Shown piece by piece: positions 20,001 through 29,100 of a stretch of DNA of 64,000 nt. The position numbers were made by a program, and so were the translations under genes. The DNA is taken from assembly GCA_013298775.1 (NCBI GenBank), contig JAAFIV010000010.1, positions 1 to 64,000 on the forward strand, written 5' to 3'. Source of the DNA: Ignavibacteria bacterium. GTDB taxonomy: Bacteria > Bacteroidota > Ignavibacteria > Kapaibacteriales > UBA4661. The notes under the pieces were generated by a model. It was given only the letters and a program-made list of their open reading frames with translations. It did not search any database and had not been told where the DNA came from. Position 1 is the stretch's first letter, and every line of letters starts with the position of its first letter.

Positions 20001-22083
20001 CCGCATCGTTGCTAATGGCGTGGATGCACCACCAACGTTCACCGCCGTTGTCAACGACCCGTTCCGCCTTTCGGTTGCACAGCCTGGCGCATTTGCTCGC
20101 AGCACGTGGCGGCGCAATGGTCAGGTGGTGCGGACAGTTGGCGACACCAGTCGTTATGCGGACTTCAGGGTGAGTTCCTTCGCACTGTCCGATACGGGCG
20201 TGTATGATTGCGTTATCACAAACGAACTTTTGCCAGAAATTATCCTCACCACAGCAACCGTGCGGATTCTGGGGCGTATTCCCATTATTCTGCCAAGTGC
20301 GGTGCGCCTTCTCACGCCGCTTCTGGGCGAAGAAGACCTTGGGCGCACTCCAAATTTTTCATGGACAAGCAGCCAACACGCGGCGATATACCGCATAGAA
20401 TGTGACTCGGACGCTCGTTTTACCACGCTTGTCAGCACAGCAACCGTTCCGCAAAGTGCGGCGATTCTTGCTGAGGGACGTTTTCTCGCCACACCACAAA
20501 CCCTACCAAGCCTGTATGCAAGCGGCTCTCCACCAAGCGGCTTTCCGCCAAGCGGCTTTCCGCTTCTTGCTGACCGCCAATACTTCTGGCGTGTTCGGGC
20601 AGAAAATATGTTTGGCGTGAGCGATTGGGTGATGGGGAATTTTATTACCGCGCCGCCAGACGCTTCGGTGGCAGTTACGGTGCTGGATTTGGGCAAAACC
20701 GCCCTGAACGACACAGCACGTGGTACGCTCATTGTGCGCAATCTCGGCGAGAGTACGCTGACGTTGGAAAGTGTCGTTGCCGATAGCGCAGATTTTATCA
20801 TTGAGCCAGTTCGTGTAGGAACGGTGCTACTTCGCGGTGGGGAATTGCGTTTGGGCGTGAGCAATCGTGCGCGGCGCGTGGGAACGAGATTTTCCGCCGT
20901 AACAGTACGCTTCCGTGCTGGACTGAGCAGCACCCTTCAAACACGGACGCTGGCAAACCGCATTTCGCTTCGGGTGAGCGGTGTGAAAATTATTCCACCC
21001 GTGATAGATACGGTGATTGTGAACCGGCAGCAAGTTAGCACTGCTCTTTTCGCTAATCTCAGCGATGAAGCAATCACGCTCAAGAACGCATATATGCTGG
21101 ATGCTGACGGACCCTACCGACTTCGCGCTATTGACCGAGGGCGAAGTATTGCGCCACGAGACACAATCACCCTTCTCGTGGAAACAACCGCTCGCCAAGT
21201 GGGACTGCTCCCACCAGACCAGATTCGCTGTATCGTCCTCTACGGCAATGCCACCGCCGATACCCGCGACCAAGCCGATACCGTAGAAGCAACTATTCGT
21301 GGGGTAGAAGCAAGTTTGAGTGGCGTTGTGGCGCGAGATGTGCGGCGCGAAGACGTGTTTTTAAGAGTGGGCATTCGTGCCGTGCAGGACAGCGTTGCCC
21401 CAGGAGGCGCAGTAACACTGGAGGTCTATCTTGCGCAGCTTTCGGGTGGTACAGGCGAAGTGGGCGGCTTCCAGCAAATTATTCGCGCAGCACAGCCGAC
21501 CTTTAGCGGGACGCTGCGGTGGAATCCTAATGTACTACAACTCGCACCGAATGAGCGCGGTGTGCGTCCAGTACGCATGGAGGGCAGTACCACTGCGACG
21601 CTGAGGACGTTTACCATTCCGACAACATTTTGGTCGGGGCGCACTTCCACGCTGCTAACGCTGCAAGCCCGCGTTGTTGCTGGTAATACCGACGTAACAC
21701 CTTTGGAACTGGAAACATTTCGCTGGGGTGCAGGGACAGTGTTTGCCGATAGTCTGGAATCGTCCACGTTCACGGCAAAGGTGTGTACAGCAGGTGGGAA
21801 GCGGCTTGTAACGAGCGCGAAAGCAACACAGCTTGCGGCAATTGCGCCAAATCCAGCAAAAGACGAGGTGAGCATTCCGTACACGCTGCGCGAGGACGGA
21901 TTTGTGGAAATCGCGCTCGTGGATATGCACGGGAAGACCGCGCAACTACTGCTTTCTGAAGAGCAAACGGCGGGCGAGTACACCATCACGAAAGCCTTGA
22001 AGAATGTGCCAAGTGGGGCATATACGGTGCGGCTTTCGACGCAGAATGGCGTAGTAACGAAGCGGGTGAGCGTGGTGCGGTAG
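14011..22083 (+). CDS. Giant T9SS-secreted protein with delta-60 propeller head
   Basis: 2,690 residues. The ATG at 14011 is followed by a clean signal peptide (hydrophobic core residues 8-20, cut after LWA-24). Residues about 29-374 hold seven delta-60/DUF5122 repeats, recognised by the recurring QxDGKIxxGG and RLNADGTLD pattern, which form a beta-propeller. Then come a beta-helix-like region about 380-1127, six IPT/TIG domains 1128-1650, leucine-rich repeats 1659-1990, and Ig-like, fibronectin-like, ASPM/Hydin-like and cohesin-like domains. A T9SS sorting domain ends in RVSVVR. From the beta-helix onward it aligns closely with the proteins at 23149 and 1-12555; only the head differs. It is a predicted surface or released protein, probably binding carbohydrate or protein; the ligand is unknown. 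No catalytic motif was seen. Confidence 0.92.
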   Translation: MRLAAFSRYFIVVSLLLLAPRLWAQPGSLDLSFAQAGGGPDNLVECLAVQNDGKVIIGGGFSNSHGQPRANLARLNADGTLDLSFTPPSFSPYVFAIAIQADGKILVGGSFTSVRNRIARLNADGTLDNSFGQVGLGLDNSVRAIAVQSDGKIIVSGEFENYNTPSSIQRGKIARLNADGTLDNTFTTPNPGFNGVRVTTLAIQSDGKILAGGNFFQYGATARGNLARLNSDGTLDSFTSSISLGPLSAVVLQSDGNILVAGNVTNRIARLLANGMTDAAFNTNVAALALNAGVNSVAFQSNGKIIIGGSFSTPPRNNIMRMNADGTIDASFGPTMGGVNGSVNAMFLQTDGKIVIGGGFGFYNAIPRLRIARINGGEQYTWDGSAGTDWQNPANWTPDRTTPAVTDVLQFPSGGPWTPTNIPSQTLGGLIIDNSTVTLRGASSNIQLTVINPGNSAVLQGAAPVLNLGGVNGNADNPVTITMAAGATFIVGGTSTLNVSTAAIRGAGNFIMLASVTGRFITSRADGINGISQNTGSIQCSGMVNYDMGNKRFEFRGLPGIDQTANMQAVGTKPAVIAVTNLGKTGPNTLFINSNLTVSQAFVPATIDGTIEVMQGVTFGYLTNGPTLNPAATLRVRGTLNAGASTTVNDGTIEVAGGSITGAGLFTYSAASRLIYSGAGNLTAGPEFPTGAVMPADVYVQKSSGILTLQLAGYTINRNMYVSSPVFVPYAMPIPSSITINSSALLEVQNGGTVSVAGTLSVIGGGLARIKTGGTLEQIAPNGVISAIAPLTYEVGSTLRYSGTGAIMSGAELPSILPANLNVNNVGTLTCGAGVILQGTSTIGTASVMQIASGSGQITDFVGSLTLNGIIRIPPGINTLKFSGPLSLNGSIDGAFLTGNSNLQFVGSGSVTGALGFLGNTYRGAVLLDRPGMRLTLGSSLSLTNNTLPLTLTQGVLVTSAANLLTITLDFFDSILGGNANAYIDGPLARRLRANWTMPDSWLFPVGKNGRYLPVSIVTPQTGGIAPLIQAEAFTGATGGTADSTLNNLLPNTYWDVNLVSGNILSTRIRLDRDVPTIPLNAVVAKSPTLTGSYTSIGRDSVSATRIVSAPFSSFSTFTLGSPFIPPPPVVTIATVSPLIATQGTTVVITGANFSTVTGVFFGGQPAATFMVNSTTHITALVGNGASGRVTVRTSGFSSATTNTQFTFIGAPTITDIQPRSVLPNQDFVITGTNFFTTTNASQGASLLVSMNGNTASSVIINSPTQLTVRFIASGSGMPTLRAQGGITTSPVVVSIFAPPVITSFAPTTVPQNSMVTITGANFVVNQTQVRLNNLTLPVMVNSTSLATVQIPQNALSGTLSLTTPGGIATTSQTLTVVPAPSISSITPTSGDMGTPITITGQNLAASGTLLIGGIPTTFTGSGNVLTAILPTLPNNVVSSQATVSFQTLGGTAIFPQSITIFLPTRLAITGLEPNPTVEGLSMLIRLAGATANTVITNVSIGGVAATNATLQQTNGTVRLTTPTGIVMPLSARQVQAPVLISFTQNGRASSTNAAISLTVQAANFPALTSFSPQTGSSTTTLTLTGENFGSAPRGSIQAVLVGGVRVQSFRIVSPNQIQATVGTVMSGAVTVETSAGVLSAPGVFTFDARTQPVIVPEPPVATQDSLALIALYNATSGAAWRTNTGWQTTRPLRTWFGVVVANARVVELRLPANALQGTLPVQALRALANAPLSNLRVLDLSGNTISGDVANLFPLLTALESLNLSNTQLSGALANICSATNLRSINLANARFAGTLDALCCLNRMESLNVGNNQFTGALPACLGDKQTLTVIEASNNQLSGALPSGLGASEGLQVLNLRGNRLTGGIPATWGDNTAKNRTTAQSLTGLQRLDLSQNQLSGALPSEWSGLQNVRELLLAGNRFTGAIPTSFLALSRLRLLDVSNNQLSDGPDLGTISRLDTLAVGGNRFPVEVLERFAGQRSTRRIFTYLPQEFAQPRIVANGVDAPPTFTAVVNDPFRLSVAQPGAFARSTWRRNGQVVRTVGDTSRYADFRVSSFALSDTGVYDCVITNELLPEIILTTATVRILGRIPIILPSAVRLLTPLLGEEDLGRTPNFSWTSSQHAAIYRIECDSDARFTTLVSTATVPQSAAILAEGRFLATPQTLPSLYASGSPPSGFPPSGFPLLADRQYFWRVRAENMFGVSDWVMGNFITAPPDASVAVTVLDLGKTALNDTARGTLIVRNLGESTLTLESVVADSADFIIEPVRVGTVLLRGGELRLGVSNRARRVGTRFSAVTVRFRAGLSSTLQTRTLANRISLRVSGVKIIPPVIDTVIVNRQQVSTALFANLSDEAITLKNAYMLDADGPYRLRAIDRGRSIAPRDTITLLVETTARQVGLLPPDQIRCIVLYGNATADTRDQADTVEATIRGVEASLSGVVARDVRREDVFLRVGIRAVQDSVAPGGAVTLEVYLAQLSGGTGEVGGFQQIIRAAQPTFSGTLRWNPNVLQLAPNERGVRPVRMEGSTTATLRTFTIPTTFWSGRTSTLLTLQARVVAGNTDVTPLELETFRWGAGTVFADSLESSTFTAKVCTAGGKRLVTSAKATQLAAIAPNPAKDEVSIPYTLREDGFVEIALVDMHGKTAQLLLSEEQTAGEYTITKALKNVPSGAYTVRLSTQNGVVTKRVSVVR
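20518..20562 (+). repeat. 15-bp in-frame triplication (SGFPP units)
   Basis: Three tandem copies of a CCAAGCGGCTTTCCG unit (the first diverged) insert SGSPP-SGFPP-SGFPL into the fibronectin-like domain of the second giant protein. The paralogues have only a single GFPL or PFPL at this point, so this looks like a recent local slippage expansion. Confidence 0.8.
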
Positions 22084-22137
22084 CGCATGGTGCGGTAGAT
22101 GGTCTTTCAGAAAACCAGATGTACCGCTTAAAAGGGG

Positions 22138-22177
22138 AAAAAGCCCGTTCCAAATAGGAGAGGACGGGCTTTTTTTA
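22138..22177 (+). terminator. Intrinsic terminator of the second giant gene
   Basis: AAAAAGCCCGT at 22138-22148 pairs with ACGGGCTTTTT from 22164; a bulged CC/GG extension closes the loop, and a run of seven T follows. It starts 55 nt after the stop. The preceding bases (ACCGCTTAAAAGGGG) recur before the terminator at 32385. Confidence 0.9.
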
Positions 22178-22205
22178 TTTTCAAGATTTTCGTGAGTATT
22201 TCGTC

Positions 22206-22874
22206 CTAGAACGCCTTCGGAACAAAGCCTTTCGGCACATCCAAACGAAAGGTCTTTGCCGTCATCCGTGCCAGATACAATCCCGCTTCATAGACGCGCT
22301 CTTCCATGCCGTGCGCGGCGTGAACCACTGCCAGTATGCCATAAAGTTTCTTTTGCCGATGTTCGGGGAAAAACTCCTGCACGTCACGCATTTTTTTGAG
22401 CATTTTGTCCAATTCCTGCTGGTTGAGAGTGCTTTTGACTTCAATCACCACGCAGACATTCTGCGTTCCATTGGCAACGGCAAGCGCGTCTATTTCGATA
22501 TGGCGGTCGCCGATTTTTCGCGCAACGTTGATATCCAACGCCTCCGCACCAAAGTTCTTGCGGACAATGCGTTGGAGCGAGGGCAGCATCAGCCCTTCGG
22601 TGAATTTCCCGAATTTCTCATGGATGCCGCCGATTTGTTTGCCTAGTTCTTTCATATACCGCTTCATATCGGCGGTTTCGGCTTTCGCTTCGGCTGCACG
22701 TTTATCAGCTTCGGCTGCACGTTTATCGGCTTCTGCTTTTGCTTCAGCCGCACGTTTGTCGGCTTCTGCAGCGCGAATATCGGCAGCTTCCTGCGAAGCG
22801 GCTAATTGCTGCTTAAAGGCTTGGGTGTCGAGCGCGAGTTGCGCGACGAGGTTGCGGAGTTCTTGGTCGGTCAT
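22206..22874 (-). CDS. DUF3782-like coiled-coil PD-(D/E)XK nuclease-family protein
   Basis: 222 residues if translation starts at the ATG at 22874 (MTDQELRNLV). A longer in-frame start at 22943 exists, but it adds 23 residues unlike the family. Residues about 30-70 are an Ala/Glu/Lys-rich coiled coil built from repeated ADKRAAEA units. The C-terminal half carries a PD-(D/E)XK core: D129 (EIDALA) and E145-V-K147 (VVIEVKST). This layout, a coiled coil before a restriction-like fold, matches the DUF3782 family, common in cyanobacteria and FCB bacteria. Its function is not established; a DNA-processing role is inferred. It lies alone and is convergent with the giant gene ending at 22083. The two hairpin terminators nearby appear to serve the forward genes. 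Confidence 0.75.
   Translation of the reverse strand: MTDQELRNLVAQLALDTQAFKQQLAASQEAADIRAAEADKRAAEAKAEADKRAAEADKRAAEAKAETADMKRYMKELGKQIGGIHEKFGKFTEGLMLPSLQRIVRKNFGAEALDINVARKIGDRHIEIDALAVANGTQNVCVVIEVKSTLNQQELDKMLKKMRDVQEFFPEHRQKKLYGILAVVHAAHGMEERVYEAGLYLARMTAKTFRLDVPKGFVPKAF
22687..22728. repeat. 21-bp tandem repeat in coiled-coil gene
   Basis: Two nearly identical 21-bp units (GCTTCGGCTGCACGTTTATC plus one base) lie head to tail, with further diverged copies to about 22784. They encode the DKRAAEA coiled-coil units of the reverse-strand gene. Confidence 0.8.
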
Positions 22875-23148
22875 GGTTGTTGGGAAAACTGTTTTGGGAG
22901 ATGAACACTCTACAAAATTGTGCAAAAAAACACTCAAACGCAAGTATTGACAACGCTTCTCTGCGATGACAGATTATACAAGCGTGGCTACGTCTGCCTT
23001 CACAATATTTTACCTGAAACACAGCATCACGAATACACATCCTATACCAAGAAAAAACAACATACGAAGTCTAGGCTTCTTTCGCGTAATGTTGTAAATT
23101 ACGGCACTTCCCAAGCAAATTTTTCCTCTTTTTCCTTTTAGGTGCTGT

Positions 23149-26100
23149 ATGCATTCTTCTGTTTCTTTTGTGCGGTTTTTTATCGTGGTGCTTGTGTTGG
23201 TGCTGCCTGTGGGTCAGTCATTTGCCCAAATCTTGTCATTGCAATCTTGGTCTCCGTCTCAGAGTGCAACGATTCGTACTACTCCGCAGCTTGCTAAGAA
23301 GCTGCCAGAAGCCAGCAGTAATTTCACGAGGGAATTCGACAAATTCCTGCGCACAATGCCCATGCCTCAATCAACCATGCAAGATACTCTTGCCGAGCAG
23401 CATTCAAGCGGCATTGAGAATGAAGAAGCAGTGAAACGCCGTGCATTAGAAGAGTTCAATAATCCCGCGTCCAGACGGCATCTTTCCTTCATTGAAAACA
23501 AAGGACAATGGGCGGACAGCGTTCTCTACTGCGCTCGCATGGGCGGACTCACGATGTGGCTCATGCGCGATGGTGTTCTCTACGATTTCCACCGTCGTAT
23601 TTCTAAACCAAACAATCCAGAAAACCTCAATAATCCACGCCATGCGCATCCACGCCATGCGCACGACAGCGACCGCGTAGAAGGACACGTCGTAAAAATG
23701 CGCTTCGATGGCGGAAAAACCATTACACAATTCTCCGGCATAGACAAGCAACACACTTACCATAACTACTTTCTCGGCGCAGATTCCACGAAATGGCGCA
23801 GCAACGTACCGCTCTGGAGCGAAGTACGCCTTGCAGACGTGTATGCGGGCGTGGATGTGCGCTTCTACGAGGATGCTGCTTCGCCGCGCTTCGACTACAT
23901 CGTCAAGCCCGGCGCGGACGCACATCAGATTGCCCTTGCCTTTGAGGGAACAGACAAAGCGCGTGTCGGCGACGATGGCAAACTGCACCTCGCAACAAGT
24001 CTGGGCGATGTCGCGCTGCAAGGTTTGTACGCTTATCAGGAAGTGGATGGCAAAAAGAAGCAAGTAGCCTGCGAGTTTATTCTCAAAAGCGGAAAAGGGA
24101 GTGAGCCGTCGCTGACCTTCGCTCTGGGTGCGTACAATCCCGCATTGCCGCTTGTGATAGACCCGCTTGTGTATTCCACGTATATTGGTGGAATGGGAGT
24201 GAGTTCTGCGAAGGATATCGCTCTCGATGCAAGTGGGAGGGCTGTGGTTCTTGGAGATGCCGATGGTGGTGGATTTCCACTCCTGGGAGCGTATCAAGGA
24301 ACGTATGGTGGTGGTACAAACGATATTGTTGTAAGCAGGCTGAATGCAACGGGAACAATGCTGGATTATTCCACCTATCTTGGCGGAAATGATAGCGATA
24401 CTGGCAATAGGATTGCCCTTGATGCAAGCGGTAATATGGTGATTATTGGTACTTCCTTTAGTACCAATTACCCAATTACAATGATGTCTGCATTCCAAAG
24501 CTTATTCGCTGGTGTTACAGATATAGTTGTGAGCAAATTGAATGCAGCGGGAACGACGCTGCTGTATTCCACCTATATTGGCGGAAATAATCAGGATGAC
24601 GGCGGCGACATCGCTATTGACACGGGCGGTAATATCGTCATTGTGGGAACGGGAAGTATTGGCTATCCATTAGTACTACCAGCCCAAATGGCATTTGGTT
24701 ATGGTACGTGGGATATCGTTGTTACCAAATTCACTTCAGCTGGAGCAGTGGTATATTCCACGTATATTGGCGGCGGCGGGATTGAAACGGGTACGGGTAT
24801 TGCTCTTGACGCAAGTAATAATGCGGTGATTGTAGGATATTCTACCGGTTCATTTCCAACAACTGGGGGGGTCGTTCAAGGCGGTTTTGGTGGAGTGGAG
24901 GATATAGTGGTGAGTAAACTTAGCCCTGCGGGCGCGATACTCTATTCAACCTATCTGGGTGGTGCTGGCAGTGATGCTGCCAATGCTGTAGCTATTGATG
25001 CAGGTGGTAATGCGATAATTACGGGAGATTCCGACGGTTCGTATCCAACGACCATAGGGGCGTACCAAACTACATTTGGCGGTATGAAGGATGTTGTTGT
25101 CAGCAAATTGAATCCAACGGGAAGCGCGTTGCTGTATTCAACCTATATTGGTGGAGCAGCTATAGATTTGGCGAGAGCTATCGCTGTTGATGGAGATGGT
25201 AATGCGGTCATTGTCGGATGGTCCGAGGGTTCGTATCCGACAACTATCGGGGCGTACCAAACTGTATTCGGCACTGGTGGGAATGATGCCATTGTCAGCA
25301 GATTGAGTGCAACAGGAGCAGTATTATTGTATTCCACGTATATTGGCGGAAATACAGGGGATATTGCCAACGGTGTTGCCCTTCGTGCAAATGATCATGC
25401 GGTGATAGCTGGTTTGAGTGGTGGGAATTTTCCTACAACTCCGCTTGCTTTCCAACCAATGCCTAACGGAGCAGCAAACATTGTCGTTGCCTCGCTTTCG
25501 ATGAATACCTACGTCTGGAACGGCTCCATTTCTAACGACTACCAAAACCCCAACAACTGGGGACCCATGCCGCGCACCACACCTCTGCCAACGGATGACA
25601 TTATCTTCGACCCGCCCACAAGTACCGTACAAGTCGTTACCAATATTCCATCGCAAACGGTCAATAACCTGATCATCAATAATAGCGGTGGACCAGGTAA
25701 TATTGTTCGCTTCCAAAGCTCTACCTCGCGCACTCTGACGGTGAACGGCTCGTTCACTAATTCTGCCAGAGTAGAAGTAGGCGATGTTACTCAACTAAAC
25801 GAGCTTTCTGCGATAACGATTGTTCTGCGTGGCGCAAGTAATAATCAGCCCGCTTCTGGCGCAATAACGCTTGGCAAACAAGCCAGCATTCGCTTGGAAA
25901 ACGGCGCAGCATTTACCATAAACGGCGTGGTGCGTACTTCCCGTGCCGACGGCATCAATGGCACAAGCGCACTTGCGGGCGCATTCCAACTTGGCACGGG
26001 TGGTGGCACATTGATATATGGGGCGGTTGGCACGTATAGCTTTGTTGGGTATGGAAATCAAACGGCAAATTTTGCGGCAGTTGCGGGTAAACCCGCTATC

Positions 26101-29100
26101 AGCAGTATTGCAGGTGATATTCAGATAGACAAGCCCGGCGGGACGGCTGCCGCGAATGCAGAAGTAACCATCAACAGCGACATGACCATTCAAGGCTTCA
26201 ATTGGGGTACGTTTCCGAATAGGGCTTGTTTTATTCCCTCAGGTGTTACAGTAACGACCACCATGCCAAACACGTGGGCAGGTACGATAAAAATGCGCAT
26301 TGCTGGACAATTCATTAACGGCATGGGAGTAACAGTGAGTGCCGGCGGCGAAATAGAAATGATAGGCACAGCAGGATGGATGGGAGCAGTGCCGACGTTC
26401 AACACAAATACAAGCCTACGCTACACAGGTGCGGGCAATGTGATGACTTCTATCGTTCCCACAACTATGAACGGCAAATTGTACGTCCAAAAATCCTCCG
26501 GCGACCTCCCCATTACCGGACCTCCACAAACCTTTAACGATAGCGTTGTTGTTGCGTCAAGACTGGTTTTTCCAGTTAATTCAGTCGCACTCGGCGCAAG
26601 CGGACAAGTGGAAATTCGGAGCGGCGGAACGCTTCAGTTTGCGGGTGCGGCAGCAACTCTGACGGCTCCAAATGCAACAAACCGCGTTGTTGTGCGCAAT
26701 GGCGGTACGCTTGAGCGTGTCGCTGGTGCTGGGACAATCGGCTCCCCAAATCCAACGCTTGTGTACGAAGTAGGCTCCACGCTGCTCTATTCTGGCACAG
26801 GAAATATTACCACTGGTACAGAATTACCATTGTTCCCAGCCCCTGTTATCTCTAATCTGAATGTAAATAATGCTGGTACTCTGACGTGTTCGTCACCATT
26901 CCCATTAAGGCTCGAAGGCACAAGCACGATTGGCACTGCCAGCGTCATGCAGATTGTTGGTCCAACATCTTTTTCGGGTCCGTTGACGCTCAATGGCATA
27001 ATCAAAATCCCCGTAGCAAGCAGTAATCTACTCTTTAACGGTCCGCTTCTTCTCAATGGCTCGATTGATGCGACGGGGGTTTCTTCTTCTGTGCAGATGC
27101 AGTTTAATGGGAGCGGCTCCGTTACTGGTACACTTGGGTTTATTGGCAATACGTATAACGGACGAATTTTCCTCAACCGCCCAGGAATGCGCCTCGTGCT
27201 TGGTTCGTCGCTCAACTCTGGGGGTATCACGTTTACGCAAGGCGTACTTGTTGTCAATCCACCGAATCTGCTCACGCTCACGAATGTCTCTGTTATAGGC
27301 ATTCTGGGCGGTAACGCACATTCCTACGTTGATGGAATGCTTGCACGGAATCTCCCCACAAACCAGACCATGCCTGATACGTGGCTGTTTCCTGTTGGCA
27401 AAAACGGGCGGTATCTGCCCGTGAGTATTGTTTCGCCCAAAACAGGCGGTAACGCGCCGCTTGTGCAAGCTGAAGCCTTCACCGGCGCGACCGGCGGCAG
27501 GGCAGATTCCACGTTGAATAGCCTTCTTTCTGGCACGTACTGGAATGTGAATCTAGTTTCGGGCGATATCCTTTCCACCCGCATCCGCCTTGAGAGCGAC
27601 GCACCAACGATTCCTCTGAATGCAGTGGTGGCAAAGTCCCCAACGCTCACGGGCGCGTACACCAGCATTGGTCGGGATTTCGTGTCAGCTACGCGCATTG
27701 TGAGTGCGCCCTTCACTGGCTTCAGCACCTTCACGCTTGGAACGCCGTTTGTTCCGCCGCCGCCCACCGTTGCTATCACCAATTTCAGCCCATTGTCAGG
27801 CACATCTGGCACAACGGTTATTATCAACGGAGCAAATTTTAGTACCGTTACAGGCGTGTTCTTTGGCGGCGTTCCCGTGCAGTCCTTTACGGTAGATTCC
27901 GCTTCGCAGATAAGAGCTATTGTCGGTAGTGGCGCGTCGGGAGCAGTAACCGTGCGGACAATGAGTTTTTCTTCTGCCACAACCGCTACACAATTCACCT
28001 TCATCGGCGCACCAACCATCACGAACATTCAACCGCCGATTGTTGGGATAAATCAAGACATCGTTATAACGGGAACAAACTTTTTCACAACAACGAATGC
28101 TTCACAAGGCGCGTCGTTACTTGTTTCGATGGGAAATGTAACGGCAAGTTCGGTGGTGATAAACTCTCCCACACAAATTACGGTGCGCTTCCAAGCAATC
28201 ACGTCGGGTACGCTCACCGTGCGGGCGCAAGGCGGCACGGTTACGTCCTCGCAGATGCTCTCGGTTGTTCCACCGCCGACCATTACTGGCTTTTCACCAA
28301 GCGCAGTGCCGCAAAACAGCGTTCTCACGGTGACGGGCGCGAATTTTATCCAAAATCAAACGCAAGTCCGTTTGAATGGTTTCGTGCTGCCCGCAACGGT
28401 CAATTCTCCCACGCGAGTATCGGTGCAGATTCCCGCCAACGCGCAATCAGGAACGCTCACCTTCACCACGCCTGGCGGCACGACAACGAGCAATCAACAA
28501 CTGACGGTTCTTCAGGCACCAACAATCACTGCCGCCCAGCCCACAAGCGGCATTGCAGGAACACCTTTCACGATAACGGGACAAAATCTTGCTTTGAGTG
28601 GCATCTTGCTCGTGGGCGGCGTACAGACTGCCTTTACGCTGAACAGCACGGGAACGGTCATCACCGCGCTTTTTCCCGGATTGCCCAATGATGTGTTCTC
28701 CAGCCAAGCAAGTATCAGTTTTACAACGCTCGGCGGCACGGCAACTTTTGGGCAGTCGCTCACGATTCTCCCACCCGCGCAGCCGACCATTACCAGCATT
28801 GAGCCAAATCCTATTTTGGAAGGCGCACCAGCACTCATTCGCCTTGCGGGAACAACCGCCACAACGAGCATTGGTGAACTTTCCATTGGCGGCATTGTGG
28901 TAACAAATGTGGTGGTGCAAGCCGATGGCTCCATTCGTTTTACCGTGCCAAGCGGCGTGGTTTCTCGCTCCGCAACACAATCGCAAGCCGCCATAACGCT
29001 CACCACCACGCAAAACGGACGCACAAGCAGCACCACTGCCGCACTCGCGCTCACCGTGCAAGCCGCGAATCTACCTGCTCTGACGGGCTTTTCGCCGCAA

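Noticed and set aside
23446-24498. 350-codon reverse-strand open frame
   Set aside because: It lies entirely inside the third giant gene, whose forward translation shows clear DUF7948 and SBBP repeats; the reverse product is low-complexity shadow sequence.
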